This document shows, in pieces, positions 44,203-54,849 of a DNA stretch of 64,000 nt. Positions within the stretch are counted from its first letter, which is position 1. Each line of letters begins with the position of its first letter. A program made the position numbers and the translations under genes. The notes under the pieces are model-generated. The model searched no databases. It had not been told where the DNA came from and worked only from the letters and a program-made list of their open reading frames with translations. This DNA is from Tipula vernalis. Its lineage: Eukaryota > Arthropoda > Insecta > Diptera > Tipulidae. The stretch covers positions 192,264,061 through 192,328,060 of the forward strand of contig OY282560.1 of assembly GCA_958295665.1 (NCBI GenBank), in the 5' to 3' direction.

Positions 44203-44958
44203 TTGGCCGAAGCGGAAAACCTACCTCGAGCCAGGATTGTGTTCGGCACCTTCCTAAATAATGATGAATTGCCCAAGAAGAAGCTCTTTGGTTTTATCAA
44301 AAGCCAAAACAAGGGCTTGCAGGCGATCAACTGGAGGGTGATCAGGAGAGAGGCGCAAGGCTCTTCGGCCTTTTACACCTTCTCTATGGACCACTCTTCA
44401 GTTGAGAAGCTCAAGCGGTTTGGCTTTAAAGTCAACTATATTGAGAGATCGTTTGATAATACTTTCTATGGATCGATAGAGAGGGCAGCAAAGGAAAAAA
44501 GAGTTCCGCTTTCTACAATTAGATGGACCCGTTCAATGCTGGAACATCGTGTGATTACTGCCAGACTAGGTGGCGAGTCAGTAACCATCTGGGCCATAAA
44601 GGGCTGTCACCAAGGAAGCCTACTATTTCCTCTTTTGTGGTCATTGGTTATTGACAGACTGCTGGTCCTTCTGAGCAGCCATGGGTTTGATATCCAGGGA
44701 TATGCGGATGATGTGGCTATCATAATCAGAGGCAAGTTTGATGAGATCATTACTGATCGCATGCAAAATGCACTCAATATGATATGGCAGTGGTGTTACC
44801 AGGAAGGACTCAATATCAATCCAAACAAAATTATCCTTGTTCCGTTTACGAGGAGGAAAAAGCTCGCGCTTACAGCTCCCTCGTTAAATGGTACTACTGT
44901 TCCTTTTTCCAGCGAGGTTAAAAATCTAGGGGTTACTCTAGATCAAAAACTGAACTAA
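44203..44958 (+). pseudogene. LINE ORF1-RT fusion created by internal deletion
   Basis: Residues 1-85 are the rest of DUF4780-type ORF1 (RARIVFGTFLNNDELPKK; INWRVIRREAQGSSAF; FKVNYIERSFD). From about residue 86 the frame continues as RT: TRSMLEHRVITARLGGES, then GCHQGSLLFPLLWSLVIDRLL, YADDVAI (catalytic box intact) and GLNINPNKI. The endonuclease and the first half of RT are missing. The fusion stays open for 251 codons and ends at a TAA (44956) where the RT thumb should continue. The GTG start used by open-frame tools is not a real start. Confidence 0.8.
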
Positions 44959-46200
44959 AAGCAACATTTGTTGAAAGTTCATGATAGAGCCACCATAGCT
45001 TTCTGGGCCTGTCAAAGACTATATGGGCGTACTTGGGGACCACAACAAAAATGATCTGCTGGTCATTTCTTACAATCATTAGGCCTATGGTCACATACGC
45101 ATCGGTTGTATTGTGGCCTAAAACTGAGCAGAAAGCAACGCAAACTTTATTGAATAAGGTTCAGCGTATAGCCTACATTGGTGTTACGGGATCAATGTAA
45201 ACATGTTCAACCGCGGAGATGGAGTCCCTTTTAGGACTGACACCGTTACACCTGCATGTTAAAAAGGATGCTGCAATTATAGCCCTGAAAATGCAGGCGG
45301 AAGGAAATATCAAACCAAGCAAAGTGGTGGGTCATCTGGAAATCCTTAAGTAATTTCAGACAGATTCTACCATAGGAATACCTTCCGACTGTATGCAAGT
45401 TAAACTGGACTTCCAAAAACCATTCTGTGTTAGGTTACTTGACCGAAATGTGTAGCATGCAAGTGGACCATCCTTTGAGCAAAAATTCATGGTATGGTTT
45501 ACAGATGGATCTAAAACGGAAGATGGGGCGAGGATAGGAATACACGCGAGTGGTACTACCCTCTCGAAGTCCATTGGTCTTTGGGTATCAATCGGGACTT
45601 CGAGAGGCTAGTACCAAAACCTGGTTTTTCAAGCAAAATTACATGCTATAGAACTTTAGATCTTTGCGCTAGGATAGGCATAGCAAAAGGCCTAAACGAT
45701 GCAAAGATTTATATTATATCAGACAGCCAATCGGCCTTAAAGGCTCTAAGGTTTTGTACCGTTGAGTCAAGGCTAGTATACGATTGTCTGAAGGTTATTA
45801 AACATCTGGCAGTAACACTTATATGGGTGCCAGGTCATACTGGAATCGAAGGAAACGAGGCAGCTGATGGCCTCTTCCGTGAGGGTTCTGCCTCTCCATT
45901 TATTAGACTAGAAATCTTCTAGAGCATCACTAAGGGACACCTTAGAGCAGCGGTAAAACGCTGGAAGGATGTTCAAAAGTCCTCCTACTGGCGTAGATTT
46001 TCAGGTTTGCGACAGGCGAAGAAGTTTATATCACCTTCGACTGTTAGGGTCAACGAGTGTCTTGCACTTAGGAAACCTGAGTTAAGGCAGCTTACTGGCT
46101 TTCTCACAGATCATGTCCCCTTAAGGTATCACATTAAGAAGATAGGGGTTAATACGACAGATAGATGCCGCTTCTGCGATCTTGAAGCGGAATAAGCGGA
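44959..46200 (+). pseudogene. LINE RT thumb, RNase H and C-terminal domain, broken
   Basis: RT thumb: VTYASVVLWPKTEQKATQ then LLNKVQRIAYIG (about 45090-45180), with stops. RNase H: WFTDGSKTEDGARIGI (first Asp, about 45492), then in another frame YIISDSQSALKAL (second catalytic Asp) and IWVPGHTGIEGNEAAD (the His and last Asp region, to 45870). The C-terminal region follows (RQAKKFISPSTVRVNE; TDRCRFCDLEAE) and stops at 46193. RNase H residues are present but split between frames. Confidence 0.8.
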
Positions 46201-46361
46201 CCAAGTTCTGTGCTAATGCCCAGCCATTTTCCAGCAAAGACTACAACATCTAGGAGGGAGAACAATGAGCCCAGATAGTATGTACCTTGTACCGGCCATT
46301 AGTATTATCAGATTCAATTCAAAGCCAGATTATTGACTGGACGGATAATTAAGTAGGGTCC

Positions 46362-46800
46362 TTTTTTCATCGCGATTGTCAAATTTCACTAAAATCGGTT
46401 AAGGAATAGCCAAGTTTTATTCAAATTGACCATATTCCAGAACTTCACTCTTAAAATCATTGTAGAATCTGCTCCCATCGCACATGTCGAATTTCTTTAA
46501 AATCGGTTAAGGAATATACAGGTTACATCACAATTCGCCATATTCAAGAATTTGATAAAAAAACATTTTAGAATCCCATTACCCAAAAAAATCATTTTAG
46601 AATTCCCTTAAAGAATACCCAAGCACCATCCTACTTGGCCTTATTCCATAACTTCATCTAAAAATCATTGTAGAACGCCGTTTCCATCGCGCGTGTCAAA
46701 TTTAACTAAAACATGTTAAGGAGTAGCCAAGTTCCATCCTAGTTGGCCATATTCTAGAACTTAATCTAAAAATCATTTTAGAATGTAATTTTCAATGCCC
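46362..46800. repeat. ~105-bp tandem repeat, about four units
   Basis: CATCGCGCGTGTCAAATTT or a variant occurs at 46368, 46476 and 46685, each followed by 'taaggaatagccaagtt', 'ccatattcc/t agaactt' and 'aaaatcattgtagaat'. Spacing is 108 and 209 bp, i.e. one degenerate unit is in between. It starts at the truncated 3' end of the LINE. Confidence 0.8.
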
Positions 46801-47984
46801 GTGCATCTGTTTGCTAACAAAACATCAGGCTTTCTAAAGAGAGAATTTGAGAAGGTTTGGATTGTAACCGGTTGCCGTAATAACAAGAGTAAGAGCAATG
46901 TAATAATGACGTTCTTATTCATTAGAGCAGAGGGCACTTCAATATGGCTCAGTAACAAAGAGCGAAAATATGATAACACAAACGCCAGTGTAGAAGAGCA
47001 AGAGCCTTATAATAAACATCATGCTCCTGTTATTCAGAGCGATATTTTATTTTTACAATATCGCTCTTTATAAAGAAATTTTTAATAGTTTTTATTATTG
47101 CTCTTGAAAAAAAATGAAGAGCAAAGAGCGAAATGAAATCCCATTTTAAACTCTGCGGTTGCATATGACGTACATACGAAAATGAAAATTTGATACATTT
47201 AGAATAGAAGTTAAATCAAAGCTGCGACAATAGATTGTTACGCCTATCAAAATCGATTTAATGTTACCGTTTTAAAGCTACTATCTACTACTACCATTAA
47301 CCGTTTCCATCATTGTTAAATGATTTAGAGTATTGGCCTTATTCTGTAACCGTTTGTTAGATTTTTACATTTGGTAAATAGATTGGTAAATACAATGTTC
47401 TCCCCATTCTCTAAATCGCTATTCTCAAATTGTTTAATCAGTTGTTAATTGTTACTCTATAAAAAATAAAAATCATTACTTTTGTGATAGCAATTTTTGT
47501 CTTCAATTCTTTAATTTTACGAAAGTCTATTGCAGTGAAATGCAGTGAATAAGCTAACGAGCTTTTAGTATTACAGTCAAAGGGAAGAAGAGTCTTCATA
47601 CTCCCAATAGTGTAACAAATTCATCCAATTGTCAACCTTGGAAAAGAAGCAACAGACAGTCAAATGATTCAAGGAAAATAAGCTACTAGTGCTAGTTATA
47701 CACAAAATATAATGTTAGTCAATAGCGCTCATAATAGTATGAGCTAAATATGGAAAATATCAAATATGTCGTGCATAACTGAACTTTGTGTCTCAGTCCA
47801 GTTGTATGTCAGCAAATTTTGCAGACTAGCTTATGCTTGATAGATGTTATGCAAAGATCTAATGAAATTAGAATTATTTTTAAGGATAACCCGAAACACT
47901 AAAATTGTAGTTAATGCCTTGATATTACCAAAACTCATCTCTGTGATACCACTATCGCAATTAAATTGGAGTACAATTCTCCAC
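46801..47984. other. Non-coding stretch
   Basis: No gene recognised. A short inverted repeat around GAGCGATATT / AATATCGCTC lies at 47037-47070. The frame at 46795-47073 shows no domain. Confidence 0.45.
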
Positions 47985-48235
47985 ATCTAACTAAGGTTGA
48001 TCCGCTGTTTAACAATTTGGCACCTATCGAGATAATCATTGCAGTGGCTATTTTCTCCTAAATATTATTAAATGAGCAGCTGATCTGGGCAGCAGTTACA
48101 CCAGCAGCCCAAAATGATGTATTCGGCAGGATATTTCCTGGCAAATTTAAATATTACGATCATCATGATCGTTTAATTACTGCATTCTACTGCGATGGAA
48201 CTTTTAGAATTGACTTAAAGAAATTCACGACATAC
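47985..48235 (+). pseudogene. BEL/Pao protease-to-RT linker relic
   Basis: One frame reads LAPIEIIIAVAIFS, a stop at 48058, ILLNEQLIW and QNDVFGRIFPGK, then TAFYCDGTFRIDLKKF. The pattern matches the end of BEL/Pao DUF1758 protease domains and the linker before RT (compare IDILIGADIF in BEL element 1). No other BEL domain was found around it. Confidence 0.5.
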
Positions 48236-50105
48236 GCTTTTTTGACAAACACAAGAGATTTTAATGGGAAATTGATTAGAGCTGTGCGGAGAGGTAAACC
48301 TAGTCAAACAATCAAACAGACTTACGTTTGCAAATGATTTCTATAATGTTATGTTATCATCACCAATTTTAGCCATCTGAACCTTTAATCAAATAGCGAC
48401 TGAGTTACTAGAGTTTGGCTTTCACCGCTAACTGTATCAATGAAAATGATGTTCGAAGTGAGCTGCATCTCATTAAAACTATCCAAATTCCTTCAACATT
48501 AACCACAGCTACGTAAACCGATGCCAAGCTCCGCAACAAGTAAATTAAACATTTTCGGATATTTCAAGTTCAATTTTTGAGAAATTCGCATAAATCATTT
48601 GACATGTAACATTTCTTGTTGCTAAAATGAACTCAATCTTACAATATTATAATAATAACGATACTCGGATATACACATCAAATACTTAGTGCATTTTATT
48701 CAGACACTAGAAACTTTTCTCTAATAATGTGCTATACTGATCTTATTTAAATTATAGCAACGTGTCCAAAACGATCTTCTATCGTATTCATTTCACAGGT
48801 CATTATTATTTCGAGATCACAACATTAAAATAAACAATCTTATATGAAATACATTTGGCTATATATCTACTAATAAATTTCTACTTAAAATATAAAGCTA
48901 CGTCTTTCGTTCTTAAAAATGAAATTTGTGAGTTGTACTTTAAGATAACTGTACATTTGAAACACCATCAAGTACCAAGCAATTTTTTTATTTGACATAG
49001 ATCCGCATACAATTTGTCGTTTTCGAGTATTTTTTTTATTTCACTTCTGTCTTAATTTTTTGTTTACGATCACAATTTAATCGATCATATTTAAGATCCA
49101 TTAAGAGGCAGGCACACACATCACGCAACTACAACAAAAAAGATAAGAACTCATCATCTCAAATGGTTTGGAATTTCTGTCAAATTTAATTAAATTTTAT
49201 GTATTTTTTGTCGTACAGTTTATTTTATTTTTGGGTTCTTGTGGTTTTAACTTAATTTTTAATGAGATTTCACGATTATATTAGCAGGTTTTCTTGTGGT
49301 TCTTGTTATTTATTTTATTTTTATTTTTGTTCATTTTTGGGTATGTAGGTTGATGTTAAAAGATTGATACTTCAAATAAAAAATTGACAGAAATACACAA
49401 AATGCACAAAGTTGAGTAAATTATGAGTCAAGCTTGTACGTTTGGCAAAAGAAATTACGGACTGAACTCAATTATTGTATCAGTTTGTTAAAAACACAAA
49501 AAAAAAAAAAAAAAATGAATATGCAGAGGCGTTAATAGCATGCAGATATAAAAATGATACTTTATACATAATAATAATATTATATAGTATATTTATATAC
49601 ACACTACGTGTACATATAATGAAATATGAAACGATGAGTATATACGAGTACGGGTGTACATTGTATAATTTACAAAAATAAAACTAAAAATAAAAATACG
49701 AGTCATCATCATAATGATCGTGATAGTGATTAGGATGAGTTGGTAGTTTTGAATTTTTTTTTTCATTTATTTATACGATCGTAATTATTATTGTCGTAAT
49801 AATGATATAATGAATATTGTGACACCACAATGAATTATTTATAAGCGCGGGATTATTAAAGGTATAAATGAATAATTGAAGTTTTCTTTTGTGTATTATT
49901 AATTCTTTTGGTCTTAAATGTTTAAAGAAGCGTGAATTTCCTATATTGGTATTACGACAAAAACTGTTTGATTTAGCTATAATATTTCTTTTTCTATATT
50001 ATTGGATGGTGAAATCATTTTCAATTTTCAAAGTTAAATATGGAAAATATTAGAACCAACAACATCTGGTTATCTCAAAGCAAGACAATTGTCTGGGAAA
50101 TAGTG
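48236..50105. other. AT-rich non-coding stretch
   Basis: About 1.9 kb without recognised features. A run of A's is at 49497-49516, and several TTTTATTTT-rich segments occur near 49190-49330. Confidence 0.45.
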
Positions 50106-50109
50106 GATC

Positions 50110-50503
50110 TGTGGAGGTGGTTATTGATACGTTAGATATCGTTCGTGCCCGGTTGAACTATGCTTCCACTTTCCGTACGCACGCATTTGGGGCACGTGCT
50201 GAGCTCGATATTATAAACTCGGAGATCTGTTGCTACTCTCACACTAATTATAAATACGATGGTTTATATTTACGTTACAATACATATAACGATTGAAAAT
50301 TTACTTTAATAAAATGTTTAATTTACAGAAATAAATTTTAAAATTAGAACACATAAAAATGCGGTGTTACTTGTTCGCCATCTTATTAACCTTTATTCAG
50401 GGGTCGACTAAGTGAGTACCATTTTGGCGACGTCAATTTATTCGCCCAGTTAACCGCGAGTTATATGGGGGAGCGTACCGAGGACATTATTGGTTACGCC
50501 ATA
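50110..50503 (-). repeat. Ty3/gypsy element 50-54 kb, 3' LTR
   Basis: Resembles 53871-54215 across most of its length (shared blocks include CTTCCACTTTCCGTACGCAC, ATTATAAACTCGG and TTTTGGCGACGTCAATTTAT) with many substitutions and indels, so the copies are old. In element orientation it starts TATGGCG (TGTGGCG in the other LTR) and ends in CCTCCACA. Confidence 0.78.
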
Positions 50504-51287
50504 CTATCCTACTCCCAGTGAACGCAGTGAACGATAGAAAGCTTCGGAAGCGAGCTGGCTTCTTGATGTTGCGACCCCCTCTTGATTTAGGTTGCTTAGT
50601 GAAATTATTATGGAAAGTTACTCTTTTCTGAGCTGGTTTGTTTACTTCTTCGGTATGTGCAGGGCTCTGCGTAGAGTTTGGTTTGGTTGGTATTTCGATC
50701 GATTCATCTGCTGGTTGGTCAAGTGGTGCTTCGATGAAAGAGGGTTTAAGCCTATTTATTGAAACCGTCGATTCGATACCTTTAATTAGTAGCGTGAAAT
50801 AATTTTCGTTGCGTTTGAGTATCGGGTATGGTCCCTCGTGTGGAGGTTGTAATGATTGACGAACCGCGTCCGTTCGGACCAAAACGAATTCGCATGTTGG
50901 TAGTTCTTTGAATATTATAATGCGTATGTCAATGATTTGTGTAATGCGTATGTCAATGATTTGTGGTCGGAAAATAAAGTGTTTGATAGCCGAGTAAGCG
51001 GCTAAAAGCTCCCGGTCGTATGTGCTGTAACGGGTTTCGTTATTGCTTAATTTTCGGGAATAAAATAAAAATGGTTGCCATCCTTTTTGTGAATATTGCT
51101 GTAATACCGCTCCTACTGCTGTATTTGATGCGTCGACAAAAATAGCGAATTTGGCGTTTGGAATGGGATATGCCAGTTGAGTACAGTTTGCAAGCTTCGC
51201 CTTGCATGTTTCGAACGTTGCGGTGGATTCGTCTGTCCAGTTTATTTGTAATTTATCCTTCTTCTTTACGTCCTTTAATGAATTCAT
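50487..51287 (-). pseudogene. Ty3/gypsy RNase H joined to polyprotein C-terminus
   Basis: Residues about 10-100 are a gypsy RNase H: FAIFVDASNTAVGAVLQQ (first Asp), YSRKLSNNETRYSTYDREL (Glu/Asp region) and AIKHFIFRPQ. Right after this the frame carries a short duplication (IIDIRITQIIDIRI, matching ATGCGTATGTCAATGATT repeated at 50922 and 50945). It then jumps to LPTCEFVLVRTDAVRQ and HEGPYPILKRNENYF, the GPY-like module that ends gypsy integrases, followed by a Pro/Lys-rich tail. The integrase zinc finger and DDE core (roughly 350 residues in relatives) are gone, yet the frame stays open. Confidence 0.8.
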
Positions 51288-51900
51288 ATAATATCGCCTG
51301 ATCGTGTGCTGCCTTTGGTAGAAAAATTCGGTAATAATTTACCATTCCCAAAAATCGAAGAATATCATCAGTCGTAGTTGGTCGAGGAAAATTTTGGATT
51401 GCTTCTACTCTATGCTTATCCAGTCCCATGCCGTTTGTGGTTTTGTGAAATCCGCGTAAAGATATTTCGTTCTTTGCGAATTCGCACTTGTTAAGGTTAA
51501 TTACCAATCCCGCGTCACTTAGACGTTGTAAGATCATACACACGTGTTTGAGGTATTCCTCCGTGTTTCGTGATGAGATCAGCAGATCGTCGATGTACGA
51601 AAACACGAATGGCAAGCCTCGAAATATTGCGTGTACCAATCGTTGGAACGTTTCAACCCAAATGTCATTCGGGGAAACTCAAACAATCCAAAAGTAGTGA
51701 TGATCGCCGTTTTTTCGATGTCTCGTTCATCGATAGGTACTTGGTGGTAGGCTCGGATGAGATCGATTTTTGAGAACACTGTACATGACTCGATTTGGTG
51801 TGCGAAATCGGTTACGATGGGAATCGGGTAACGGTCGGGTTTTGTTATCGCATTTAAGCCTCTATAGTAGTCGCATAATCGCCAGTTACCGTCTTTCTTT
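51253..51900 (-). pseudogene. Ty3/gypsy reverse transcriptase, broken
   Basis: Blocks: WRLCDYYRGLNAITKPDRYPIP (about 51880-51820), FSKIDLIRAYHQVPI (first catalytic Asp, 51770), FEFPRMTFGLK, then a frameshift near 51660 into FRGLPFVFSYIDDLLIS (YIDD box, about 51600) and LRFLGMVNYYRIFLPKAA. A further frame change at about 51255 leads to RNase H. Confidence 0.82.
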
Positions 51901-52690
51901 CGTGCTATATGTAATGGGTTCGCCCAATTGCTCTTGGAGGGTCAGCATACCCCTTGCGCTAACCACGTTTCGATTTCGTTCTTGGCGATTTTGGTTTTGT
52001 CGGCATTTAAACGACGTACCTTTGCGTGGCACGGTTGACCAGATGTCTCAATACAATGAGTGACGTTGTGCTTTATTGTGTTTAGATTTGTAGACGCGTG
52101 GGTTACTGTTTTGAATTCGCGTAGTAATCCCAGTATCTCAGGTGTCAATGCGCCGGATTTTATGGTCGTAATGCCGTAAGACGGGATTTGAATTGCTTTC
52201 CCTTTCATATCGAGTTTTGTGATAGGGTCGATGAGTTTCTTATTCTTGATGTCGACTAATGGACCGAGTGCCAGAAAATCAGCGCCAAGAATGCATCGAT
52301 CGACCTTCGCCAAGATGAACTGCCGTATCAGTGGCCTGCGTAGACCTATGTTGAGTGTGAAATTTTTACAACCGTACATATCGATGGCAGTAGAATTTGC
52401 TGCGAATAATTTAAACGTGGACGGGTTCGACGTTTCCGAATTTGTTGGTGGTATGACAGAGACTTCAGCGCCTGTGTCGATTAGACATTGTAACTTATTT
52501 TGATAATCGAATACGATTAGACGGCTTTTTGGTGTTTGGCTACCGCTGCTTGCCGTACGAAGCGCGGTGCCAGTTAGTTTTTTTGAATTTGTTGACGATG
52601 GGTTAGAATCGTTAAAATGGCATGGTTTTGCATATTTTTTTGCTCGAACGCCGTATTTGTGATGGTACCAGCAATTCGGCTGTTTGGCTA
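51901..52690 (-). pseudogene. Ty3/gypsy protease and RT N-terminal linker
   Basis: The frame from about 52690 reads CWYHHKYGVRAKKYAKPC (Cys-rich end of gag), KSRLIVFDYQNKLQ, CLIDTGAEVSVIPP (DTG active site near 52478), FKLFAANSTAIDMYGCK and ILGADFLALG (flap and second half). It continues into the RT linker and ends at a TGA near 51948, just before the RT block PSKSNWANPLH. The stop probably replaces an Arg codon. The ATG inside the frame at 52379 is not a start. Confidence 0.8.
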
Positions 52691-52694
52691 CCCG

Positions 52695-53430
52695 CTACCC
52701 CCGTAAAGTATTCGTAGAGTTAGGGCTTTGAGAGCGGCCGCGATATGTTTTGTCTTTGGACATTTCGAATCGACCGAATAGTTGTTCCAATCGTTGTGAT
52801 AACTCGTTGATCTGAGCTGCTAAGCTGGTTGGTACTGTTCTGTTGTCGCGTTTTGGCGCATTGAGGTTATAAATGCCAGCTGGTTTTTGCACGTCAACTA
52901 TTTTGTCTGCTGTTTTTGCAAGTTTTTCCAAATTTACATCGTCCATATGACAAAATTTCATGTGTATGTGTTGGTAGGCGCTGCAACTATAAGTTTCTTA
53001 AAACTGTTTCGATTACTTGATTTATAGACAAGGCTTCAATCTTTCTCAAAAATTGGGATGTTTTTGTCGCCGAGTTGCAGTCCTGATAACAATCGATCCA
53101 GTTTGATTTTTGCCGATTCGCAATGGCGCTCGATTATTATTATTTTTTTAAAGTGTCGTACTTATTGTCCTTTGGCGGCGTAAGAATTTGATCACGTACG
53201 CATTTAACTGTTTGAGGGTCGAGGGATGCGATGAGGTGTCCATACCTAGTAACATCGACCGAAATACCACCAATTTTGAACTGTGCCTCCAATTGAGTGA
53301 ACCAAATTTCTGGATCGTTACTGTTGAAAGGTGCGTACTTTATTGACACTTTGTAAACATTCGTCGTTTCAACTATTTTGGGTTTCGCCCTTCCGTCGCT
53401 TTCGTCAGCAACCATATTAAAAGACGTCAC
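52695..53430 (-). pseudogene. Ty3/gypsy gag, broken
   Basis: The ATG at 53430 begins MTSFNMVADESDGRAKPK. The capsid-like part reads VSIKYAPFNSNDPEIWFTQLEAQFKIGG and AVRD-like CVRDQILTPPKDNKYDTLKK, then a stop at 53140. The rest of gag (52961-52695) reads DVNLEKLAKTADKIVDVQ and INELSQRLEQLFGRF. Frameshifts lie in 52965-53135. Confidence 0.78.
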
Positions 53431-53870
53431 GCGAAATGTTTGAAACTCGGTGGAAAATCGACACTGGGTTTGCGGTTAAATTTGTCACTGAACGAATGTT
53501 CGGAACGAGAGACGATAATCGTCCGGTAAAATTATGAATGGAAATCCGAACAGTTGAAAGCCACCAAATTAAAATAGATAATTGAACTCATTTATCCCTG
53601 ACGCGTAGACCGTTTCTCCGTATGTATCTTACGTTAATTTTAATTTTAAGTTATATAATACAATGCCTCAATAATTGAGAAAAAAATAGAAGAAATGAAA
53701 TTAGGATAAAAAGTCTAACATATTGCGTCGAATCCCGCAGTGGTTGTGTTCGCAAGTTGATCTGCTAGTTTTATAGAACACGTGTGTTCCGCTAGATTGT
53801 TGTGTTGAACCACGATTTACAGTTAACGTGGCCTAGTATGTAATTTTGTATTTCGTATCGTTGCCACTGA

Positions 53871-54215
53871 TGTATGGATATGCAGCTTTATAAATTCTTT
53901 AGATATCGTTTGTGCTTCCACTTTCCGTACGCACGTGCTTCAACGTGCTGAGCTCGATATTATAAACTCGGCGATTTATGTTGCTACTCTCACACTAATA
54001 ATAAATACGATTTACGTTACAATACTTATAACAATTGAAAAATCACTTTATTAAAATGTTTAATTACAGAAATAAATTATAAAATTAGAACACATAAAAA
54101 TGCGGTGTTACTCGGTCGAGTTAGTGAGTACCATTTTGGCGACGTCAATTTATTCGCCCAGTAAACCACAAGTTATATGGAGGAGCGTACCGTGGACTTT
54201 ATTTGTGCCGCCACA
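53871..54215 (-). repeat. Ty3/gypsy element 50-54 kb, 5' LTR
   Basis: Partner of 50110-50503, shorter by about 50 bp. In element orientation it starts TGTGGCGGCAC. The sequence next to its inner end (TCAGTGGCAACGATACG on the minus strand) may contain the primer site; the tRNA was not identified. Confidence 0.75.
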
Positions 54216-54219
54216 GATC

Positions 54220-54849
54220 CAACAATAAGTCTCCTACTTTCTATTTTCTCATCTAGGTAAAATTTTAACTGTTTTAGCAATTCTATGAGTTTTCGGTCGT
54301 GCAATGTATGTGCTATGAAGTCGATTTTTCTTAAGCTTTTGTCTGCTGGCTAGAAAGTTTAAATTCAGAATTCATAAATTGTCATCCGAATATTAGTATG
54401 AAAAAAAGAGTAGTAAGACTTCTAGTAAGACTTCATATTAGTATGAAAAGAAGAGTAGTAAGAAATTGACTTCTTTTTTGACTTTAACTAAAATTTAAAA
54501 AGGGGGGAAATTAATATTGACATATGTGTTGGCAACTCTAAAATTCTGCTGCAAATCTTGAGGAAAACTTCACCTTTGCCTTGTATCTCTCAACTTAATA
54601 AATTTAGAAACCCTTAATACCAAAAACACTTCGAGACTTTTTCCTTTTTTAATTATTTATTTATTTATCACGCTTTACTTTGTTTTTACAGGTTTGCTGT
54701 TTGCTTCTTATTTTTGTACTCTGACTTTTAGTCCATGCTAGTTTACATTTTATATTTAATTTCCCTGCCGACAATACCAATAACTCAAATTATGACATTT
54801 TAACATTATACATTATCCAAACTTCAGTGGCATATTATTTTGACATTAA
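54220..54849. other. AT-rich spacer
   Basis: No gene recognised. AGTATGAAAA...GAGTAGTAAGA occurs twice (about 54397 and 54438), a local duplication of roughly 40 bp. Confidence 0.45.

Larger units (their letters stand above)
43325..46361 (+). mobile_element. I/LOA-type LINE (family B), long copy with internal deletion
   Basis: Starts with the 5' region shared with 1757-2200, then ORF1 (43765-44195, broken), a deletion fusing ORF1 to RT (44203-44958), RT thumb (to about 45340), RNase H (45485-45922) and the C-terminal Cys block (to about 46200). The 3' region is shared with 2290-2440. It is truncated before the (TAA)n tail at 46361. The presence of both a DUF4780-type ORF1 and an RNase H supports the I/LOA group; this is by recall. 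Confidence 0.82.
50110..54215 (-). mobile_element. Ty3/gypsy LTR retrotransposon, about 4.1 kb, integrase deleted
   Basis: Two diverged LTRs (50110-50503 and 53871-54215) enclose minus-strand gag, protease, RT and RNase H. GATC precedes the left LTR (50106-50109) and follows the right LTR (54216-54219), consistent with a 4-bp target duplication; at this length it could also be chance. Coding parts contain stops and frameshifts, and the integrase core is missing. Confidence 0.8.

Noticed and set aside
46795..47073. 92-codon frame in the region after the LINE
   Set aside because: No domain, low-complexity composition, and it overlaps a minus-strand frame of similar length.
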